The translations under genes were made by a program, and so were the position numbers. This document shows positions 1-4,866 of a stretch of DNA of 6,435 bases, piece by piece; the first letter of the stretch is position 1, and every line of letters starts with the position of its first letter. The stretch comes from Comamonadaceae bacterium. GTDB lineage: Bacteria > Pseudomonadota > Gammaproteobacteria > Burkholderiales > Burkholderiaceae_C. Below the pieces are notes generated by a model, which had not been told where the DNA came from, searched no databases, and saw only the letters and a program-made list of their open reading frames with translations. The stretch lies in NCBI GenBank assembly GCA_947460065.1, contig CANHGF010000150.1, positions 1-6,435 on the forward strand. Direction: 5' to 3'.

Positions 1-1113
1 AAATGGGGCGACGAAAAATACCAGGCGGCCATCAACGCAGCCCTGAAGGACCCGGAGATCACCGCAAGCGCAGTGCTGGCCAACGCGCTGCGTCAGCCCG
101 AGGTGGGCGACAATCCGGTGCTGCTCGAAATTTTGCTCAACCCGCTCTTCAATGAGTACTGGCAGGAGCGTGTGGTCGATTTCGACAAGGGCTGCCAGGT
201 TCCGACCTATTTGGGCGGCGACTGGGGCATGTTCGGACTGCACCTGCCCGGCGATCTGCGCGCATGGGAGTACTGGCGGGGGCCCAAGCGGCTCACCCTC
301 GGCCCCCCCATCTACCTAGACCGGCCTTGCTACCAATACGCCTATGAATCGCTGCGCTGGTTCGACCACTGGCTCAAGGGCATCGACACCGGCATGATGC
401 AGGAGCCGGCGGTGCAGGTCTTCATTGAGGGCACCAGCCAATGGATCACTGCAGAGCAATGGCCGCTGCCGCAAACCCGCTGGACACCGTTTTACCTGCA
501 CCGCGACGGCCTGCTGTCCGAGCACGAGTTTTGGCCCAATGAAGGCTGGAGCAACTACGAGGACTCGATGTTTGCCCGCCATGATCTGCAGTTCTGGACG
601 CCGCCCATGGTCGAGACCACGCAGCTGTGCGGCCCCTCGGTACTCAATCTTTGGGGCTCAACCACCGACACCGAGGTGCTGTGGTTTGTCAGCCTCCTGC
701 ACCGCGATGCCCAGGGCAAGGAAAGGGTGCTCACGCGCGGCTGGCTGCGCGGCTCGCAAAGAAAGCTCGATGCAGCCCGCTCCAAGGCCTGGCAGCCCGT
801 TCACACCCATGACGAGCGCCAGCCACTGGTGCCCAATGAGATCTATGAGTTCAACATCGAAATCCAGTCCATCGGCATCGAACTCAAGCCCGGCGAGCAA
901 ATTGGGCTGCGCATCAAGAGCGCCGACAACGACGTGCCGGCCACCATCAACGAAGACATCGGCTCGGGGGCCATCGCCAGGCCCATGGTGTCCATCGTCT
1001 CGGTGCATCACAACGACGACTGCCCCTCGCACCTGCTGCTGCCGGTGACGGCTGGCAACCGGGTCGGCACCTTCATCTCGGGCGGCAAGCAGCCCAGCTT
1101 TGCCAAATCCTGA
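1..1113 (+). CDS. CocE/NonD-family alpha/beta-hydrolase, C-terminal part (5' end outside window)
   Basis: The reading frame is open from the first base and ends at TGA 1111-1113, giving 370 residues of a protein that begins upstream. A GTG at 73 could be taken for a start, but coding character continues before it, so I treat the gene as 5'-partial. Residues about 1-65 look like the helical cap. Residues 66-130 hold the end of the hydrolase core, with a GGDWGMF segment (72-78), a GPP-I-Y-L-D-R-P segment (101-109) and the family-typical RWFDHWLKGID (119-129). Residues about 150-350 match the beta-rich X-Pro dipeptidyl-peptidase C-terminal domain. Relatives cleave esters or amides (cocaine esterase, glutaryl-7-ACA acylase); the substrate here is unknown. 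The serine nucleophile would lie upstream of the window. The usual Asp (GWYD) and His (GPWxH) of CocE are not seen at the expected places. It is followed closely by a Bug-type binding protein, suggesting co-transcription. Confidence 0.85.
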   Translation, partial: KWGDEKYQAAINAALKDPEITASAVLANALRQPEVGDNPVLLEILLNPLFNEYWQERVVDFDKGCQVPTYLGGDWGMFGLHLPGDLRAWEYWRGPKRLTLGPPIYLDRPCYQYAYESLRWFDHWLKGIDTGMMQEPAVQVFIEGTSQWITAEQWPLPQTRWTPFYLHRDGLLSEHEFWPNEGWSNYEDSMFARHDLQFWTPPMVETTQLCGPSVLNLWGSTTDTEVLWFVSLLHRDAQGKERVLTRGWLRGSQRKLDAARSKAWQPVHTHDERQPLVPNEIYEFNIEIQSIGIELKPGEQIGLRIKSADNDVPATINEDIGSGAIARPMVSIVSVHHNDDCPSHLLLPVTAGNRVGTFISGGKQPSFAKS

Positions 1114-1125
1114 AACACTCAACTC

Positions 1126-1130
1126 AAGGA
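1126..1130 (+). promoter_or_regulatory. Ribosome binding site of the Bug-family gene
   Basis: AAGGA lies 6 nt upstream of the ATG at 1137. It sits in the 23-nt gap after the hydrolase stop codon. The gap is too short for an independent promoter with a normal leader, which supports co-transcription with the hydrolase. Confidence 0.75.
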
Positions 1131-1136
1131 ATTTTC

Positions 1137-2123
1137 ATGCCCATTCAACGACGCTTTTTGAATGCTGCCGGCCTGGCCTGTGCCCTGGTCGCGCTGAGCC
1201 CAACCGCAGTGCTGGCCGATCCAGCCTTCCCCGATAAGCCGATACGCATCATCGTTCCGTCCACTGCGGGCGGAGGTTTTGATGTGGTGTCTCGGATTCT
1301 GGGCCAGTACCTCGGCGAAGTGCTCAAGCAGAACATCGTGATCGAGAACCGTACCGGCGCTGGCACCCTGGTGGGCACACAGGTCGCCGCCAAGGCAGCG
1401 CCTGACGGCTACACCCTGCTGGCCGGCGGCCTGAGCAACATCGTCTGGAACATGCACCTCTACAGCAGCCCGGGCTACGACGGGCTGGCCGATTTTGTAC
1501 CAGTCGGCCTGGCCTACACCGTGCCCTATGTGGCGGTGGTGCGCAAAGATTTTCCGGCCAACAACCTCAAGGAAATGCTCGATCTGGCGCGCGCACAACC
1601 GGGTAAATTGAACATGGCCCACCTGGGCAGCGGCACCGGCGCGCACATCATGGGGACCTATCTGATGAAGCAGACCGGCGTGCGCTTTACAGACGTTCCC
1701 TACAAGGGCTCGCAAGCAGCCTACCCCGACCTGATCGCCGGTCGCGCCGACGTGATGTTCGACACCGCGCCGTCGGCTCGGCCACACATCCAGGCCGGCA
1801 ATATGAAGGCTCTGGCCATCGTCAGCCCGCGCCGCAGCAGCCTGTTTCCCAACGTACCCACCTCGGCCGAGGCGGGCGTGCCAGGCTGGGAGATCGAGTC
1901 CTGGGTCGGCCTCTTCGCGCCTGCCAAGACGCCACCCGCCGTTCTGGACAAGCTGCGCAGCGCACTCAATCAGGTGCTGAGCAACAAGGAATTGCGCCAG
2001 AAATTTGAGACCACAGCCGGCGAAGTCTTCACCCTGGGCCCACAGGAGACCGAGGCCTTTATCAAGGCTGAGGGTCGCAAATGGGCTGCCATCGTGCGCG
2101 ACGCGGGGATCAAGCCGCAATAG
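1137..2123 (+). CDS. Bug-family (TctC-like) tripartite tricarboxylate transporter substrate-binding protein
   Basis: This 328-residue protein has the usual length for a periplasmic Bug receptor. A Sec signal peptide is visible: basic MPIQRR, a hydrophobic stretch to about residue 22, and probable cleavage after VLA (residue 27). Family hallmarks follow in order: FPDKPIRIIVPSTAGGG (31-47), an IENRTGAG-type motif (69-76), APDGYTLL (88-95), the VPYKGSQAAYPDLIAGRADVMF region (187-208), the KALAI strand (224-228) and VPTSAEAGVPGWE (240-252). Bug proteins bind small, mostly carboxylated solutes in the periplasm and pass them to a TctAB membrane pair. No tctA or tctB is present here, so this is an orphan receptor as far as the window shows. 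Its ligand cannot be read from the sequence. It follows the hydrolase by 23 nt and is probably in its operon. The start is supported by the AAGGA site and the signal peptide. Confidence 0.93.
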   Translation: MPIQRRFLNAAGLACALVALSPTAVLADPAFPDKPIRIIVPSTAGGGFDVVSRILGQYLGEVLKQNIVIENRTGAGTLVGTQVAAKAAPDGYTLLAGGLSNIVWNMHLYSSPGYDGLADFVPVGLAYTVPYVAVVRKDFPANNLKEMLDLARAQPGKLNMAHLGSGTGAHIMGTYLMKQTGVRFTDVPYKGSQAAYPDLIAGRADVMFDTAPSARPHIQAGNMKALAIVSPRRSSLFPNVPTSAEAGVPGWEIESWVGLFAPAKTPPAVLDKLRSALNQVLSNKELRQKFETTAGEVFTLGPQETEAFIKAEGRKWAAIVRDAGIKPQ

Positions 2124-2209
2124 CCTTAGAAACACCAGCGGCGGCCACCGACGGTCAGCATCGGCCTTGACGCACACGCTGCGCAGCCGAGCTGGCCCAG
2201 CATAGGGCG

Positions 2210-2404
2210 ATGAGATCTACCGCAGTGCGAAGCCTCCAAGCGGGGGCAGCGGCCCTGGTCGCAGGCAGCCTGCTGGGCTGCCTGGACGGCAAATCACCAA
2301 CGCCACCGCCCCGGGTGCCCAAGCCCAAGGTAGCGCCGGCCGTGACAGCGCCCGCCCTCAGCGCCCCGCCAGCCCCATGCTGCGCGCGACCACCTCTTTC
2401 ATGA
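2210..2404 (+). CDS. Doubtful small proline-rich lipoprotein-like ORF
   Basis: The 64-residue ORF begins with a lipoprotein-like signal: Arg at 2 and 7, a hydrophobic AGAAALVAGS stretch, and lipobox LLGC with the candidate lipidated cysteine at residue 24. The rest is Pro/Ala-rich with a PPPRVPKPK segment and no recognisable domain. Arguments for a real gene are the signal-like N-terminus and its place in a region otherwise empty of genes. Arguments against are strong: there is no convincing Shine-Dalgarno (only AGGG 2 nt before the ATG), 20 of 64 codons end in A or T, the last 47 bp overlap the convergent acyl-CoA dehydrogenase, and the lipobox codons coincide with a perfect inverted repeat that could exist for RNA structure instead. 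I do not recognise a family. Confidence 0.3.
   Translation: MRSTAVRSLQAGAAALVAGSLLGCLDGKSPTPPPRVPKPKVAPAVTAPALSAPPAPCCARPPLS
2262..2284. repeat. Perfect 9-bp inverted repeat with 5-nt loop between convergent genes
   Basis: CAGGCAGCC (2262-2270) and GGCTGCCTG (2276-2284) are exact reverse complements around the loop TGCTG, giving a very GC-rich hairpin on either strand. It lies 138 bp past the Bug stop and 73 bp past the acyl-CoA dehydrogenase stop, so it could end or stabilise either transcript. No T tract follows on either strand, so it is not a canonical intrinsic terminator. It also coincides with the lipobox codons of the doubtful ORF at 2210-2404. Confidence 0.5.
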
Positions 2405-3518
2405 TCTCGTTGGTGCCGCCGTAGATGCGCTGCACCCGCGCATCGGCATAGGCGCGGGTGATCGGGTATTCCCACATAAAGCCGTAGCCACCGAAGAGCT
2501 GAACGCAGTCGTCCATGACGCGGCACTGCAGGTCGGTGGTCCAGTACTTGGCCATGCTGGCGGTGGCGGTGTCGAGCTGGCTTTTGAGCATCAGCTCGGT
2601 GCAGCGATCTACAAAAACCCGCGCCACCTGTACCTGCGTCTGCAGCTCAGCCAGGGTATGGCGGGTATTTTGAAAACTGCCTAGGGTCTGCCCGAAGGCC
2701 TTGCGCTGCTGCACATAGTCTAGCGTCCAGGAGATGGCCGCTTCGCTGGCCGCCACCGCAACGATGGCGATTTGCAGCCGCTCCCAGGGCAACTGCTCCA
2801 TCAGCGCGATGAAGCCGCGGTTTTCATGCGCAGGCCCGCCCAGCAGGTTGGCCGCCGGCACCCGCACATCGGAGAAAAAAAGCTCGGAGGTGTCCTGCGC
2901 CTTCAGGCCCAACTTCTGCAAGCGCCGCCCCACGGTAAAGCCGGGCATGCCGCGCTCGACCAAAAACAGGCTCGTACCCTTGGCGCCGGCAGCCGGGTCG
3001 GTCTTGGCCACCACGATCACCAGGTCGGCATGCCAGCCATTGGTGATGAAGGTTTTGCTGCCATTGATCCGGTAATGATCGCCCTCGCGCACCGCGGTGG
3101 TTTGTATGCCCTGCAGGTCACTGCCGGCGGCCGGCTCGCTCATCGCAATCGCCCCCACCATCTCGCCCGAGGCCAGGCGCGGCAGGTAGCGCCGCTGCTG
3201 CTCGGGCGTGCCGTAATGCGCAAGATAAGGCGCGACGATCTCGCTGTGCAGGCCAAAGCCGATGCCGGTAAAGCCGGCGCGCGCGAGCTCCTCCATCTGC
3301 ACCACCGAATACAGCTTGTCGGCGCCCGCCCCGCCCAGTGCTTCGGTCAGGCTCATGCACAAAAATCCGTCGCCTCCGGCCCGATGCCAGACTTGGCGGT
3401 CCACATAGCCTTGCTCCTCCCAGGCGGCATGAAAAGGCGCAATGTGTTGGTCCATGAAGCGGCCAAAGGCATCGCGAAATTGCTCGTGTTCGGCGCTGAA
3501 AAGAGTGCGTTCAATCAT
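2358..3518 (-). CDS. Acyl-CoA dehydrogenase, long-chain/isovaleryl-CoA dehydrogenase type
   Basis: This 386-residue FAD flavoenzyme of normal family length catalyses the first step of beta-oxidation, acyl-CoA to trans-2-enoyl-CoA, passing electrons to electron-transfer flavoprotein. The N-terminal helical domain covers about 1-120, the middle beta domain carries AMSEPAAGSD (125-134) and the GSKTFITNG segment (153-161), and the C-terminal helical domain has QRKAFG (271-276), DCVQLFGGYGF (337-347) and YGGTNEIM (366-373). MCAD has its catalytic Glu just after the Tyr of YEGT; here that residue is Gly367. Glu246 in LPWERL matches the LCAD/IVD base position, and the C-terminal half strongly resembles mammalian LCAD. 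The frame stays open upstream to 3686, but I chose the ATG at 3518 because MIERTLFSAEHEQF is the standard family N-terminus and the longer version would overlap the divergent thiolase. No clear Shine-Dalgarno precedes it. Chain length preference is not readable. Confidence 0.93.
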   Translation of the reverse strand: MIERTLFSAEHEQFRDAFGRFMDQHIAPFHAAWEEQGYVDRQVWHRAGGDGFLCMSLTEALGGAGADKLYSVVQMEELARAGFTGIGFGLHSEIVAPYLAHYGTPEQQRRYLPRLASGEMVGAIAMSEPAAGSDLQGIQTTAVREGDHYRINGSKTFITNGWHADLVIVVAKTDPAAGAKGTSLFLVERGMPGFTVGRRLQKLGLKAQDTSELFFSDVRVPAANLLGGPAHENRGFIALMEQLPWERLQIAIVAVAASEAAISWTLDYVQQRKAFGQTLGSFQNTRHTLAELQTQVQVARVFVDRCTELMLKSQLDTATASMAKYWTTDLQCRVMDDCVQLFGGYGFMWEYPITRAYADARVQRIYGGTNEIMKEVVARSMGLAGR

Positions 3519-3543
3519 GAAATAACGTGGCCAGATGCGGCAT

Positions 3544-3572
3544 GTGACGAGGTAATGCAATCTTCCTATACT
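3544..3572 (+). promoter_or_regulatory. Predicted sigma70-type promoter for thiolase and FadB/FadJ-like gene
   Basis: GTGACG (3544-3549, 4 of 6 to TTGACA) is followed after exactly 17 bp by TATACT (3567-3572, 5 of 6 to TATAAT). Transcription would begin near 3579, leaving a leader of about 70 nt before the ATG at 3650. The position, in the divergent gap and pointing into the two-gene unit, supports the call, but it rests on consensus matching only. Confidence 0.5.
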
Positions 3573-3582
3573 GATCGTGGAA

Positions 3583-3610
3583 AGCCCATACCCATAGACC
3601 CTGAGCCCAT
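3583..3610. repeat. Direct repeat AGCCCAT, 21-bp period, in the thiolase leader
   Basis: AGCCCAT occurs at 3583-3589 and 3604-3610, exactly 21 bp apart (two helical turns). A further CCCATA at 3591-3596 directly follows the first CCCATA (3585-3590). The repeat lies just downstream of the predicted start of transcription, where a repressor could act. The copies are only 7 bp long, so chance is quite possible. Confidence 0.3.
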
Positions 3611-3649
3611 CTAACCTTTCTTTCCCCCAGGAACCAAGGCCAGCCCACC

Positions 3650-4855
3650 ATGACCGAAGCACTGATTTTTGATGCCATCCGAACACCCCGCGGCAAGGGC
3701 AAGGCCGACGGCCGCCTGCACGAGGTCAAGCCGGTCGACCTGCTGGCCGGCGTGCTCACCGAGCTGCAGCGGCGCAACCGCTTTGACACCGCCGCCGTCG
3801 ACGATGTGGTCATGGGCGTGGTCTCGCCGGTGGGCGAGCAGGGCTCGGTGATTGCCAAGGTGGCTGCGCTCAAGGCCGGCTGGGACTTTAGGGCCTCGGG
3901 GGTACAGATCAACCGCTTTTGCGCCTCGGGCCTCGAAGCAGTCAATATGGCGGCGCAAAAGGTGCGCTCGGGCTGGGAAGACCTGGTGGTGGCCGGCGGG
4001 GTGGAGTCCATGAGCCGGGTGCCCATAGGCAGCGACGGCGGCGCCTGGGCGCAAGACCCGAACACGAACAGCGCCACCTTGTTTGTGCCGCAAGGCATAG
4101 GCGCAGACCTGATCGCCACCTTGTCGGGCTTCACGCGCGAGGATGTGGACGCCTATGCGCTGGCCAGCCAGCAGCGCGCCGGCCATGCGCGCTCGGCGGG
4201 CTGGTTTGCGAAATCGGTGGTGCCGGTGTGCGATGCGCTGGGCCAGGTGATCCTGGGCGAGGACGAATTCATCAAGCCGCAGACCACCCTGGCTGGCCTG
4301 GCTGCGCTCAAGCCGGCCTTCCAGGCGCTGGGCGAGATGGGCTTTGACGAGGTGGCCCTGCAACGCTACCCGCAGGTCGAGCGCATCGCCCATGTGCACC
4401 ATGCGGGCAATTCCTCGGGCATCGTCGATGGCGCAGCGGCGATGCTGATCGGCTCGGAGGCGGCCGGCCGCAGCCATGGGCTCAAGCCCAGGGCGCGCAT
4501 CGTCGCCACCGCGCTCAGTGGCGACGACCCAACCATCATGCTCACCGGCCCCATGCCGGCGGCCCGCAAGGCGCTGGCCAAGGCCGGCATGCAGATCGAG
4601 CAGATCGATTTGTTCGAGGTCAACGAGGCTTTTGCGGCGGTGCCCATGCGCTTCATGAAGGAAATGGGCGTGCCGCCTGAGAAAGTCAATGTCAACGGCG
4701 GGGCCATCGCCATGGGACACCCGCTGGGGGCCACCGGGGCCATGATCCTGGGCACGCTGCTCGACGAACTCGAGCGCCGCCAGCTGCGCTACGGCCTGGC
4801 CACGCTGTGCGTGGGCGGGGGCATGGGCATTGCCACCATCATCGAACGCATCTGA
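3650..4855 (+). CDS. Acetyl-CoA C-acyltransferase (3-ketoacyl-CoA thiolase)
   Basis: This 401-residue thiolase cleaves 3-ketoacyl-CoA with CoA to give acetyl-CoA and a shortened acyl-CoA, the last step of beta-oxidation; the reverse condensation is possible in principle. All catalytic elements are present: nucleophile Cys91 in [16 protein letters not shown] (325-328), His357 in [15 protein letters not shown], and Cys387 in LCVGGGMG. Two thiolase folds span about 1-270 and 275-401. The N-terminus ([18 protein letters not shown]) and [15 protein letters not shown] (250-264) are typical of the FadA/FadI-like enzymes that pair with a multifunctional hydratase/dehydrogenase. It is first of a two-gene unit, 11 nt before the next gene, an order like E. 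coli fadIJ. The start at 3650 fits the family N-terminus; the ribosome site is weak (AAGG at 3636-3639). Substrate length is not determinable, so I give no gene symbol. Confidence 0.95.
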   Translation: MTEALIFDAIRTPRGKGKADGRLHEVKPVDLLAGVLTELQRRNRFDTAAVDDVVMGVVSPVGEQGSVIAKVAALKAGWDFRASGVQINRFCASGLEAVNMAAQKVRSGWEDLVVAGGVESMSRVPIGSDGGAWAQDPNTNSATLFVPQGIGADLIATLSGFTREDVDAYALASQQRAGHARSAGWFAKSVVPVCDALGQVILGEDEFIKPQTTLAGLAALKPAFQALGEMGFDEVALQRYPQVERIAHVHHAGNSSGIVDGAAAMLIGSEAAGRSHGLKPRARIVATALSGDDPTIMLTGPMPAARKALAKAGMQIEQIDLFEVNEAFAAVPMRFMKEMGVPPEKVNVNGGAIAMGHPLGATGAMILGTLLDELERRQLRYGLATLCVGGGMGIATIIERI

Positions 4856-4858
4856 GGG
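4854..4858 (+). promoter_or_regulatory. Ribosome binding site of the FadB/FadJ-like gene
   Basis: GAGGG overlaps the thiolase TGA stop (4853-4855) and lies 8 nt before the ATG at 4867. This arrangement is typical of translationally linked genes and fixes the downstream start. Confidence 0.7.
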
Positions 4859-4866
4859 CCGCCCCC

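Larger units (their letters stand above)
3519..3649. promoter_or_regulatory. Divergent intergenic control region of the beta-oxidation genes
   Basis: These 131 bp separate the start codons of the acyl-CoA dehydrogenase (leftward) and the thiolase (rightward), so both transcription units are probably controlled here. It is less GC-rich than the genes around it. A good rightward promoter is visible; I found no convincing leftward -35/-10 pair. A short palindrome, ATGC-G-GCAT (3535-3543), and a further ATGC (3555-3558) flank the rightward -35 element and could be part of an operator, though they are too short to be firm. No known FadR, PsrA or LiuR consensus is recognisable. Confidence 0.6.

Noticed and set aside
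73..75. GTG at 73 as the hydrolase start
   Set aside because: The frame is open and coding-like from base 1, and a protein starting here would lack the whole nucleophile-bearing part of the fold. The gene is better read as cut by the window edge.
1119..2177. Long 352-codon minus-strand ORF across the Bug gene
   Set aside because: It is antisense to a clear Bug-family protein, shows no recognisable domain, and its Gly/Ala/Arg/His-rich composition is typical of a GC-rich shadow frame.
2167..2206. TTGACG (2167-2172) with CATAGG (2201-2206) as a promoter for the small ORF
   Set aside because: The elements are 28 bp apart, far from the 16-18 bp needed, and no other -10 lies at the right distance.
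2155..2526. 123-codon minus-strand ORF spanning the convergent gap
   Set aside because: It overlaps the acyl-CoA dehydrogenase C-terminus in another frame, has an Arg/Ala/Gly-rich composition, and shows no motif or ribosome site.
3519..3686. N-terminal extension of the acyl-CoA dehydrogenase to an ATG at 3686
   Set aside because: The extra 56 residues resemble no family N-terminus, would overlap the thiolase start, and translate the intergenic control region.
3611..4720. 369-codon minus-strand ORF across the thiolase
   Set aside because: It is the antisense shadow of a complete thiolase, with low-complexity composition and no motif.
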